DNA of 64,000 nucleotides. It comes from CAWBUW01 sp963792075. GTDB lineage: Bacteria > Chloroflexota > Anaerolineae > Anaerolineales > UBA4823. Below the pieces are notes generated by a model. The model ran no database searches, was not told the origin of the DNA, and saw only the letters and a list, made by a program, of their open reading frames with translations. Both the position numbers and the translations under genes were made by a program. The stretch spans positions 496,001 to 560,000 of the forward strand of contig CAWBUW010000012.1 of NCBI GenBank assembly GCA_963792075.1, written 5' to 3'. Below, piece after piece: positions 24,913 through 32,987 of the stretch. Each line of letters begins with the position of its first letter. Position 1 is the stretch's first letter.

Positions 24913-27543
24913 CTAACGGAATGTGTCTGGTAAGCCGATTTGCTGCAGCATTTGCTCGAATGACTGCACCTGCCTTGAGGATGCCCGATTTTTAGGTTGG
25001 GTAGCCGTATCTAGGACTGGCACATCTTCAGGCAGGAAGGTATTTAAAAGGTGAGGAAGTTCTGCGGGAAGAGTTTGAGAGAGCAGGGGTAAGACACGCT
25101 GCGCCAGGCAAGCGCGCAAGCGTTCGAAGAGGTGCAGAACGGAGCGGGCATTGCCGAAGCGTTCTGGATCCGAAGCATGCAAGATTTGGAGGTCAACCAG
25201 GGCAGCATCTGCAGTCCCCTCTGCGAACGAGTATCCTGCCTGGGCAGCTACCTGCATTAGGATCTGCAGCAGCTCTTCTGCGCTGAAGTCAGGAAAGTCC
25301 AAACGAAGTGGAAAGCGGGAAGGCAACCCAGGATTAGCCATCAGGAAGTGCTCCATTGGAGCCGGGTATCCTGCTACGACTACCAATAACCGCCCTCTAT
25401 AATCCTCCATCGCCTTCACCAGCGTATCCACCGCTTCATGCCCGAAATCTGTCGGACCCCCATCCAGCGCATAGGCTTCATCAATAAAAAGCACCCCATC
25501 CAGGGCTTGCTTCACTTTGTCCAGCGTCTTCAAGGCAGTTTGCCCAACATAACCTGCTACGAGGTCTGTTCGGGAGACTTCTACCACATGTCCTCTCGTC
25601 AGCAAACCCAATCGTCGGAAACAGCGCCCCAGAAGGCGTGCTACCGTTGTCTTCCCCGTGCCCGGATTACCCAAGAAGGCGAAATTCTGCAACCGCGGGC
25701 TGGTTTCTGGCTGTCCCAGGCTCCGTCGAACACGCTCCAGCTCCAGCCGTTCAAGCAAGCTGCGCAGTTCAGTCTTGACCGGTGTCAGCCCCACTAATCC
25801 ATCTAATTCTTGAAGCAGGGTGTCCAGCTCGGGCAGCTTACCCGGCAGGCGGGCAGCATATGCCGGGGGAAAGTCGACCACTTCCAGTTCAGCTCCACTG
25901 GTCAGGGGAGTTCCCTGCTGTGGATCCACCAGCCTGGCAGCTCGCCGCCTGTCCAGCGCTTCAGCCAGGTTGCGCATCTCTCCAGCATTGCCAAAACCCT
26001 CATCTCGATTCTGATGCAACACCTGAATCAAGGATTGTAAGGCGCTTTCAGCTGGCTTGCTGACTGCGATGCCACGTTCAGACAACATCGCCTGCAGCAC
26101 CTGCCAAAGTTCTACCGGATTCAGGTCTGGGAAAACCAGCACATTCTCTTCGGGGAAACGCCGCGCCAACCCTGGATTGGCCTGGCGGAAGCGGCGCATT
26201 GGTTCGGGATAACCTGCTGCAACCACCACCAACCGCTGTCTCGCTTCTTCCAACCGGGTGAGTAGCGTGTCCAGTGCTTCCTGGCCGAATCCCCCTCGCT
26301 CGCGCTCAACCAGGGTGTAGGCTTCGTCAATAAACAAAACCCCATCCAGCGCCCTGTCCACCAAGGTGTTCGTCTTCACCGCTGTCCCACCTACATGTTC
26401 TGCAATCAGGTCACTGCCGCGCACTTCCAAAAGATGCCCCCTTTTCAGGATTCCCATTTGGAAATAGATCTCACCCAACAGACGTGCAACTGTCGTCTTA
26501 CCAGTACCCGGGTTGCCGGTGAAAAGCATGTGCAAGGTGGGCGGATGGTTCTCACTTTCATTCCGATGCAGTTGCACCCAGGCAGCCTGCTCACGTAAGC
26601 GCTGTTTGACTGGCTCCAATCCTACCAATCGCTCCAACTGCTGCCAGGGATCGCTTTCTCCCAATGATTGGATCCACCGATGCCGACGTGCAGCTACCAG
26701 GTCCAACCTCCTGGCTCCAGAAAGCCGCGCCAACCACTGACGTAGAGGCTCACCCGTGAGAGCCATGCGTTGTGCCAGCAAACCGGCACTTCGCTCGTCT
26801 ACCCAGGCTCCACTCTGCTGGAGAAAAGTAAATAAGCGAAGCATCTCGCCTGCTTCAGGTCCGCCCAAACAGTGAAGGTTTGCTGTCGGCTGAGGTAGTG
26901 CGGATTTCCGGAGTACCAGGCTGCGTAGTTCAGGTACGGGCATCGCTTCTGCGATCTGAGCCAAGGCAGTGTAGTTATCAGCAGAGAAGATGAAGAAGGC
27001 TGCGTGGGGGTTAGCTGGTGAGAGCAGGGTCCATTCACCCAGTAGTCCAGCCAAAGAGCGTGGATCTTCGAAGTAGCGCAGCGTAGTCTCTGCTTGAGGG
27101 AAGACAATTGCAGTGCGAGGTCCTTCAGTCTGGTGCAGCAAGGTATCCAATAAACGCAATGCGTGCAGGTCTCCCATCAATCCGCCTGTCTCCACAGCAG
27201 TGGCAGGTTCAGATTGTAAAGGAGGGCGATACACCTGGAGCCCAGGTAGCGGACCTGGCTGCAGACTTCTTCGCTGTCCCCCACGAATTCTCCCTTGCTC
27301 CGGTCGGGATGGGCGGGACAGTTCTGCGGAGTGTTCATCGTAGAAATATACCGAGCGATGCATCGAGAAGAATATGATGCGTTCAAAACCCTGGGCTTTT
27401 AGAACTTCGTAAAGAGCTTCTTCGAAGCGCAGCTCATACCCTTCCATATTGATATAAATATCGTCTACACCGGGACCGTAAAGTATATTGATCCGGTTGG
27501 GGGAAGATGTAGAAAATAGGGATGCAAAACGTTCTATCATCAT
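24913..27543 (-). CDS. Double AAA+ ATPase (CbbX/SpoVK type) with unknown N-terminal domain
   Basis: 876 residues. Residues 1-300 form a domain I do not recognise (IRINILYGPGVDD-like start near 17-28, VYFYDEHSAEL near 65-75). Two CbbX-type AAA+ modules follow: Walker A GNPGTGKTT at 343-351 and 625-633, Walker B LFIDEA at 403-408 and 685-690, arginine-finger regions NPGLARRF and NPGLPSRF. Both modules look intact, so it is probably a hexameric remodelling ATPase. It is the last gene of an operon with an orphan radical SAM protein and a coiled-coil protein under a LexA-type promoter. No RuBisCO or sporulation gene is near. The substrate is unknown. Confidence 0.85.
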   Translation of the reverse strand: MMIERFASLFSTSSPNRINILYGPGVDDIYINMEGYELRFEEALYEVLKAQGFERIIFFSMHRSVYFYDEHSAELSRPSRPEQGRIRGGQRRSLQPGPLPGLQVYRPPLQSEPATAVETGGLMGDLHALRLLDTLLHQTEGPRTAIVFPQAETTLRYFEDPRSLAGLLGEWTLLSPANPHAAFFIFSADNYTALAQIAEAMPVPELRSLVLRKSALPQPTANLHCLGGPEAGEMLRLFTFLQQSGAWVDERSAGLLAQRMALTGEPLRQWLARLSGARRLDLVAARRHRWIQSLGESDPWQQLERLVGLEPVKQRLREQAAWVQLHRNESENHPPTLHMLFTGNPGTGKTTVARLLGEIYFQMGILKRGHLLEVRGSDLIAEHVGGTAVKTNTLVDRALDGVLFIDEAYTLVERERGGFGQEALDTLLTRLEEARQRLVVVAAGYPEPMRRFRQANPGLARRFPEENVLVFPDLNPVELWQVLQAMLSERGIAVSKPAESALQSLIQVLHQNRDEGFGNAGEMRNLAEALDRRRAARLVDPQQGTPLTSGAELEVVDFPPAYAARLPGKLPELDTLLQELDGLVGLTPVKTELRSLLERLELERVRRSLGQPETSPRLQNFAFLGNPGTGKTTVARLLGRCFRRLGLLTRGHVVEVSRTDLVAGYVGQTALKTLDKVKQALDGVLFIDEAYALDGGPTDFGHEAVDTLVKAMEDYRGRLLVVVAGYPAPMEHFLMANPGLPSRFPLRLDFPDFSAEELLQILMQVAAQAGYSFAEGTADAALVDLQILHASDPERFGNARSVLHLFERLRACLAQRVLPLLSQTLPAELPHLLNTFLPEDVPVLDTATQPKNRASSRQVQSFEQMLQQIGLPDTFR

Positions 27544-27580
27544 GAAACTTCTTATCGGAGGTAAACTCAGTGCTTCGAGA

Positions 27581-28978
27581 TCAAGCCAGCGGGAGGTGTT
27601 CCCGGGTGAGCGGAAGGGGTGGTGGCATACGGTAAGCTGCTGGCGCTTCCCGTACCGAGTCGGGAGTGAGAGTCGGGCTGTGTACCTGCAACCCTGCCCG
27701 GCGCAAAGTGCGAGCTAACTCGCTTGCCCGCTGGCGCAGTTCGTGCGGTGTGCGCTGAGGTTGATCTTGCGAGACCAGATCTAACTGGTGTTCAAGCCCT
27801 TCTGGTTGCGGTGCCAAGGTGACTACGAGCTGGCTACCTTCCAGATTGTGCAGTGCCAGTTGGTAAGCCAGGCGCATGTCACCTTCTATGTAACTGGCTT
27901 GCGCTGGCACAAAGCCCTGCTCACCCAAAGCAACCAACACCGCTTCGGCCATATTAAAGCGTAGCTGCGAAGCTAAAACATTGCGTCTGGCCTGAGCGAC
28001 CAAATCGGGCACTGATTGCTCTACACCAGGTAGATAGCTGCGCAACAGGCTTAGCAGATCCTCTCGGGTGAGGTTCTCGGCAGGCTGCGTCAAGTAGTCT
28101 TGAGCATGAAGAAGTGCTTGTTGTTGGTGTGTCCAACCGCCACCAGTCCAGAAATCCACATCTACCGAAAAATCTAAAGAGCGCCCATCCAGGTCGATTG
28201 CACTGACTTCCTTATTAGCAACCAGTAAAGCCTGAACGCTGCGCAGTCGTTCAAGCGCGGCAGTATGCAGCAAGTTACGCTCAACTAACTCGCGTTCGAG
28301 CTCCAATCTCATCTCGTTGAGCTGCCACCCTGCCTGTTGGGCAGTGGATATTGCAGCTTCGGGGAAGCCTGCCCCTAGATTGTTTTGTGCTTGCGCCAGC
28401 AATGTCCGTAAACCATGCAGTTGAACAGCATTCGGGTACACGTGTTCCAACCCTTCCAAGAGGACCTGGGTTTGGTGCAGCGTCTGAACCGCTGCCTGAT
28501 GGGCAGAGTACTGCTGGTGCTTGTATTGCTGGGTCTGCTGATTGATATTAACCTCAAGAGTCTGCCAACTTTCCTGCTGGGCAGCTTGCGATTGCTCCAG
28601 CAAAATTCGGAAGTGCTCAGCTTGCTGTGCCAACATTCCTTCGACCTGGTCGGCGAGCTGCCCCTGGAATGCCCCCTTCTGTGCCAGGGATTGCAGCTCC
28701 TGAGCTTGACTTACTAACGCGCAGCCAGTGGCATACTCCAACTCCTTAATGTGGGCATTCAGCCCAGAAAGCTGCTCGTCCAGGCGCGTGTTGAGTAATT
28801 CCTGACGCTGTTGAGAGTGTGTTGCAGCCTGGTGGAGTTGTGCCTGGGTTTCTTGACGCCCAGCCTGCAACAGTGCTGGGTCTGGGTGGTGCGTAGCACG
28901 TAGCTGCGCAGAAAGCTCCTCCAAGCGTCGTAGAGCAGCCGAGTCAAGCGTGATAAGTGCACGTTTGTGGGCGCTCAT
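27581..28978 (-). CDS. Long coiled-coil protein of the radical SAM/AAA+ operon
   Basis: 465 residues. Residues 15-260 are almost wholly helical and Gln/Leu/Glu-rich with heptad-like spacing (LEELSAQLRATHH, QELLNTRLDEQLSGL, QQTQQYKHQQYSAHQ). A globular C-terminal part follows (SLDFSVDVDFWTGGGWT, then YIEGDMRLAYQLALHN and a Pro-rich tail). No family is recognised. Its start overlaps the radical SAM stop (ATGA) and it ends 38 bases before the ATPase, so it may be the adaptor or substrate of the ATPase, or the target of the radical SAM enzyme. Confidence 0.7.
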   Translation of the reverse strand: MSAHKRALITLDSAALRRLEELSAQLRATHHPDPALLQAGRQETQAQLHQAATHSQQRQELLNTRLDEQLSGLNAHIKELEYATGCALVSQAQELQSLAQKGAFQGQLADQVEGMLAQQAEHFRILLEQSQAAQQESWQTLEVNINQQTQQYKHQQYSAHQAAVQTLHQTQVLLEGLEHVYPNAVQLHGLRTLLAQAQNNLGAGFPEAAISTAQQAGWQLNEMRLELERELVERNLLHTAALERLRSVQALLVANKEVSAIDLDGRSLDFSVDVDFWTGGGWTHQQQALLHAQDYLTQPAENLTREDLLSLLRSYLPGVEQSVPDLVAQARRNVLASQLRFNMAEAVLVALGEQGFVPAQASYIEGDMRLAYQLALHNLEGSQLVVTLAPQPEGLEHQLDLVSQDQPQRTPHELRQRASELARTLRRAGLQVHSPTLTPDSVREAPAAYRMPPPLPLTREHLPLA

Positions 28979-29637
28979 TGTTCTATCCCCACGATTAATT
29001 TCTGGCGTGCATGCTCCAGCGCACGGTCCAAAGCCGCTTGTGCCCCATGTGCAGGGATGCCGACTACAAGTAATTCATCACCTTGGAAATGCAGCTCCAT
29101 CGAGCGGGAGACGGTTTCGAAAGGAAATCCGCTGTCTTGCAGCCGGGGGCTTAGAAAGTGGAAGCATTGGTTATCTGAGCCGCGCAAACCTATACCAAGG
29201 TTCCTGTCGGCGATGTACCTCCCGTCAATGAGCAGATCTACCTGTTCCAGCAGAGGTGCAGCATCAGAACGGTGCTGCAGCGCAGAGAGGGTGAATCCGG
29301 AGAAAACAATGACATCAATCTCTCGCACCCGGCGCACAGATCGAACAAGCGATGCCAGAGCTGGGGCTTGCAAGAATGGCTCCCCACCAGAGAGGGTCAG
29401 GCCAGTGGCCGGTGAAGTCAATATCATTTGTGCCAGCTCAGCGACGTCCACAATATGATTACTACGTTGAGGGATCCATTCCGGTGCGATGCAACCTGTG
29501 CAATTAAAGACACACCCTTGCACCCACAAACCAGCTCGGTTTCCCGGACCTAATACTCTCGTCTCGGCTACATAAGCTGCTAGGTTAAGGGTATTAGTTT
29601 CCCTAAAAGAAGCGACATAAGTTTCTTGCCTTGACAT
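28975..29637 (-). CDS. Radical SAM protein, NrdG/activase-like, without a glycyl-radical partner
   Basis: 220 residues. The cluster motif is CVFNCTGC (Cys42, 46 and 49 from the ATG at 29637), followed by LTLSGGEPF for SAM binding and IVFSGFTL. Length and layout match the single-cluster activases that create glycyl radicals, but no glycyl-radical enzyme is in the window. It is the first gene of the operon, so the radical chemistry probably serves the coiled-coil or ATPase partner. A TTG further upstream (29676) is in frame; the ATG is preferred although no strong ribosome site is seen. Confidence 0.82.
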   Translation of the reverse strand: MSRQETYVASFRETNTLNLAAYVAETRVLGPGNRAGLWVQGCVFNCTGCIAPEWIPQRSNHIVDVAELAQMILTSPATGLTLSGGEPFLQAPALASLVRSVRRVREIDVIVFSGFTLSALQHRSDAAPLLEQVDLLIDGRYIADRNLGIGLRGSDNQCFHFLSPRLQDSGFPFETVSRSMELHFQGDELLVVGIPAHGAQAALDRALEHARQKLIVGIEQ

Positions 29638-29701
29638 TTTCGTAACCGGACAAACCTTTCGAGAATGATAGAACAATTATTCTGGTAATCAGTTCATTAT
29701 C

Positions 29702-29729
29702 ATTATAACTAGAACATATGTTCTGTCAA
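29702..29729 (-). promoter_or_regulatory. Consensus sigma70 promoter with LexA-type operator in spacer
   Basis: Minus-strand TTGACA (29729-29724), a 16-base spacer and TATAAT (29707-29702). The spacer contains the 14-bp perfect palindrome AGAACATATGTTCT (29711-29724), which fits the Gram-positive-type LexA box GAAC-N4-GTTC. A bound repressor would block polymerase. It is 65 bases upstream of the radical SAM gene and faces it, so the operon is probably switched on by DNA damage. Confidence 0.8.
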
Positions 29730-29823
29730 GTTAATATTGTATGAGTTCAAAATATTAAACGCACAATTAAGCGCTTTGGAAACGCTCGCTTTGATATATT
29801 TTGTGAAGCTTAAGGGAGGTTTT

Positions 29824-29864
29824 TGTGGGTGTTTGGGCGGGTTACGCCCACCCAAACACCCACA
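29824..29864. terminator. Hairpin between divergent promoters
   Basis: TGTGGGTGTTTGGG pairs with CCCAAACACCCACA, with inner GGGC/GCCC pairing around GGTTA. It lies 53 bases before the glycine-rich protein gene and has a divergent promoter beyond it. Confidence 0.5.
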
Positions 29865-29916
29865 TTAGCTCTCCAACTGTGTAATTCTTTAATAAAAAAC
29901 GAATGAGGAGTAAACG

Positions 29917-32697
29917 ATGAAAAGGCTCAATCGGTCTGTAGTATTCTCGTTGGCAACAGCCTTGTGCGTAGCTGCGCTTTTTTCTACTGCGCTGTTCCCA
30001 GGATCCTTTGCTAGCGGTTCTGTACTGGCTGCGCCAAACCAGGTCGTAACCTATGTGGATGCGAGCGCCCCTGGCCCGGCGCATGACGGGGCTTCCTGGC
30101 AGACCGCTTTTACCCATCTGCAGGATGCGCTTGATTTGGCGGCGCCTGGCGATGAAATCTGGGTAGCCCAGGGGGTTTATAAGCCCACATTGCCCTCTGG
30201 ACGTACGGCAACTTTTTCGCTTTTGAGCGGTGTGGCGATTTATGGCGGCTTTGGTGGGCATGCTGCCGGAGAAACCACGCGCAGCCAGCGGGATTGGCGA
30301 ATGCACGTCACAGTCTTGAGCGGCGACCTGGAAGGGAATGACCAGGTTGATGCGCATGGCGTGGTGACTGATACTACAAAAATCAACGGGCAAAATGCCT
30401 ACCACGTGGTCACCAGCCGGGGCATGATGGAGACTGCGGTGTTGGATGGTTTCACCATCACTGCCGGGGCAGCGGATGGAAGTGGAGGGTACGACCTGGG
30501 CGGCGGGCTGCTCAACGTCCAGTCCAGCCCAAAGCTGGCGAATCTCACCTTTGCAGGCAATAAAGCCAGCCTGGGAGGAGGCCTTTTCAACACGCAATTC
30601 AACCTGATGACCGACCCGGCGGTTTACGTAAGTTCCTCCAGCGGTTCTGACAGCAATTCGGGCGACCAGATCCATCCCAAGGCGACCATTAATGCAGGCA
30701 TCTTGCGTGCCGAGTCGCTGGGGTATCCTTTGGTCCGGGTCCAGGTTGGTACTTATCCTGAAGTGGTGCAGATGCGTTCGGGGATCAACGTGGCAGGCGG
30801 CTATGATGAGGCCTGGAATCCTGGGAATTACCTGGACCCGGCTTACAAGGTGGAGATCACAGGCGGTCTGTATGCTTCGCATGCACAATACATGGCGGTG
30901 ATCGCCAGTAATCTTAACCTGACCACCAGCCTGAGCGACGTCGTATTGGTGGCGCCAGCTGTACATGGCACTGGCAGTCCGGCGAAAAGCTCCTATGGCG
31001 TCGTGGTGATCAATTCGATCAGCCTGAGCCTGGTGCGCGTCACCATACAGGCGGGCGACGCCCAGTCGGGCGATAATGGTTTACATGGCACCTCGGCCAT
31101 ACAAACGGCGGCAGCTTCAGGGGGAAAAGGTGGAGACGCAAATCGGGAAGCGTGGATCTGTAATGAAATCTCTGGCAGCGGAGGGACGGCGGGAGGTACA
31201 GGCTCTGCAGCGGGAGGCGTTGGAGGGGCAGGGGGGAAAATGGACACTTCCTGCTGGCCAATAAATTTAGATCCTACTGCGGGGGCGAAAGGCGGCAACG
31301 CAGCCACCTGGGGGCTTCTGGTCGGTGAAGGCGGCAACGGTGGAGCGCCTTGCGCCGCAGGAAACCCAGGATGGCAAGGACGTGAATGGTATGGGTCCGG
31401 GGGCTCCGGTCCATCCACCAGCGGGGCTGTCAGCGGTAATTATTGGTCGCCGAGTTGGGGTTTCACCGGCGGTCTGGGCCTGGACGGCGGCGGTGGAGGC
31501 GGCGGCGGTGGCAGCGGGGGCTGTGACATTGGCACAGACAGTTGGGGGGCAGGCGGCGGCGGAGGCGGCGGAGGTGGTGCCTACGCGCCTTCAGCAGGAA
31601 CAGGTGGAAACAGCGGCGGATCCAGTTTTGGTATTCTTGCGGTCGGCTCTATGGTGCAGGTGCAGGATACGGCGATCGTGCGCGGCTATGGAGGCGACGG
31701 CGGCAATGGCGGAAACGGCGGCGCAGGCCAACCGGGCGGACCCGGCGGGCAGGGCGGCTTACCATCTGCTACTTCGCCGGCAGGCGGCATCGGCGGCGAG
31801 GGCGGCAATGGTGGGAACAGCGGCGGCGGGGGCGGCGGTCGAGGCGGCGACAGCTATGGCATCTACAGTAAAAATTCCACAATCCAGCGGGTGAACGTGA
31901 CCTATTCCAGCGGCGGCGGTGGGACAGGCGGCCTGGGAGGAACATCTCCAACCGGGCCTGGCGGTGACGGAGCAACAGGCGGTATATTCGATTATGTATC
32001 ATCAACGCCGGTAACTGCACCCGAGGACATGCCTTTACCCGTGGGAAGTACAAGGGAAACAAACCCATCCGCGGGACAGGTCGCGAACCTGACCAGTCCC
32101 AACCTGATCTTCCTTGACAACAACGCTGGGTATGGCGCCGGCCTCTATAACCATGGTCAGGCCTGCCTGACGCTGACCAATGGTCTCTTTGTCAATAACC
32201 AGGCCTCCGGCATCGGAGGCGGCGCTTACCTGGAGCAGAACAACTGCCTGGTCTTTAAGAATTTGACCATGACAGGCAACTCTGCCGGGACCTCAGGCGG
32301 GGCGATCATGAACCAGTCGAGCTTGGCGCAGCTTCAGAACAGCATCCTGTGGGGCAACACAGCTCCCAGCGGCCCGAACATCGCCAATGCCGACGGGTTT
32401 CCGGTAACGATACGTTTCAGCGATATCCAGGGGTCCGGCGGCAGCGGGGCCGGCTGGATCAGCGGCCTGGGTGCGGACGGTGGGAACAATATGGACGCAG
32501 ACCCACTCTTTATCGATGTTGTGCAGAGAAACTTTAGATTAAGGGGTGGTTCACCAGCGATCAATGCCGGCTCGAACGCGCTGATCCCTGGCGTAACCTT
32601 TGACCTGGCAGGGCTTCCCCGCATTGGGGATGGGGCTGTGGACATGGGCGCTTACGAGCACTACCTGCAACTTTTCCTTCCGCTCGTTATCAAGTGA
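29917..32697 (+). CDS. Large secreted glycine-rich right-handed beta-helix protein ending FLPLVIK
   Basis: 926 residues with a signal peptide (residues 1-39, ending SVLAA). The first third has WQTAFTHLQDALDLAAPGD and GGGLLNVQSSPKLANLTF repeats of the parallel beta-helix/polymorphic outer-membrane-protein kind. Residues 400-720 are very Gly-rich (runs of Gly-Gly-Xaa), and a second beta-helix part follows (NQASGIGGGAYLEQN, NSILWGNTAPSGPNI, DPLFIDVVQRNFRL). The C-terminus is LQLFLPLVIK, a tail I have seen only in secreted proteins of Chloroflexota. It is likely a surface or matrix protein; no catalytic motif is seen. Confidence 0.8.
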   Translation: MKRLNRSVVFSLATALCVAALFSTALFPGSFASGSVLAAPNQVVTYVDASAPGPAHDGASWQTAFTHLQDALDLAAPGDEIWVAQGVYKPTLPSGRTATFSLLSGVAIYGGFGGHAAGETTRSQRDWRMHVTVLSGDLEGNDQVDAHGVVTDTTKINGQNAYHVVTSRGMMETAVLDGFTITAGAADGSGGYDLGGGLLNVQSSPKLANLTFAGNKASLGGGLFNTQFNLMTDPAVYVSSSSGSDSNSGDQIHPKATINAGILRAESLGYPLVRVQVGTYPEVVQMRSGINVAGGYDEAWNPGNYLDPAYKVEITGGLYASHAQYMAVIASNLNLTTSLSDVVLVAPAVHGTGSPAKSSYGVVVINSISLSLVRVTIQAGDAQSGDNGLHGTSAIQTAAASGGKGGDANREAWICNEISGSGGTAGGTGSAAGGVGGAGGKMDTSCWPINLDPTAGAKGGNAATWGLLVGEGGNGGAPCAAGNPGWQGREWYGSGGSGPSTSGAVSGNYWSPSWGFTGGLGLDGGGGGGGGGSGGCDIGTDSWGAGGGGGGGGGAYAPSAGTGGNSGGSSFGILAVGSMVQVQDTAIVRGYGGDGGNGGNGGAGQPGGPGGQGGLPSATSPAGGIGGEGGNGGNSGGGGGGRGGDSYGIYSKNSTIQRVNVTYSSGGGGTGGLGGTSPTGPGGDGATGGIFDYVSSTPVTAPEDMPLPVGSTRETNPSAGQVANLTSPNLIFLDNNAGYGAGLYNHGQACLTLTNGLFVNNQASGIGGGAYLEQNNCLVFKNLTMTGNSAGTSGGAIMNQSSLAQLQNSILWGNTAPSGPNIANADGFPVTIRFSDIQGSGGSGAGWISGLGADGGNNMDADPLFIDVVQRNFRLRGGSPAINAGSNALIPGVTFDLAGLPRIGDGAVDMGAYEHYLQLFLPLVIK

Positions 32698-32767
32698 GTT
32701 GTAAAAGGGGATTGTGTGCGGGCGGCGTACGCCGCCCGCACACAATCCCCTAACAACCTTTTAGTGC
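32698..32767. repeat. Palindromic repeat, family B copy 1
   Basis: A 44-bp perfect palindrome (32707-32750) with core GGCGGC-GTAC-GCCGCC, flanked by GTTGT and ACAAC arms and ending CTTTTAGTGC. Copy 2 at 51308-51390 shares core, right arm and end almost base for base. It begins within one base of the end of the upstream gene. Confidence 0.75.
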
Positions 32768-32787
32768 ATCCAAATCCAAATTCATCC

Positions 32788-32815
32788 TGGACGAATCGCC
32801 ATAATTTGTTATAAT
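32788..32815 (+). promoter_or_regulatory. Promoter of the rpsB operon
   Basis: TGGACG (32788-32793), 16-base spacer, TATAAT (32810-32815), giving a leader of about 165 bases. Confidence 0.6.
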
Positions 32816-32987
32816 CATCAACCGTGTCCTTTTTAGGCACGGACCAATCACACACGCTTCCTGACCTGCCGGGGCGTGCAAAGCGGAAGGGTGCCAAGCG
32901 CGAACCAGAGCTGGCGTAAATCACCCGAACGCCGAGTACCGAGCGGGGTTGACGGAAGCGGAGGCTAAACGCAAAAGGAGTATTAGA
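32816..32987 (+). promoter_or_regulatory. Structured rpsB leader
   Basis: A leader with at least two hairpins (CCGTG.../CACGG near 32821-32841 and GGCGT/ACGCC near 32908-32935) and a long GC-rich stretch before AAGGAG at 32975-32980. Ribosomal protein S2 often regulates its own mRNA, so autoregulation is plausible; no known motif was matched. Confidence 0.4.

Noticed and set aside
29842..30966. 374-codon minus frame opposite the secreted glycine-rich protein
   Set aside because: No family motif, no ribosome site; antisense of a coding gene with signal peptide.
31325..31894. Other-frame open frames of 100-190 codons within the Gly-rich gene
   Set aside because: GGC/GGA repeats give long stop-free frames in all phases; only the frame with signal peptide and family motifs is coding.
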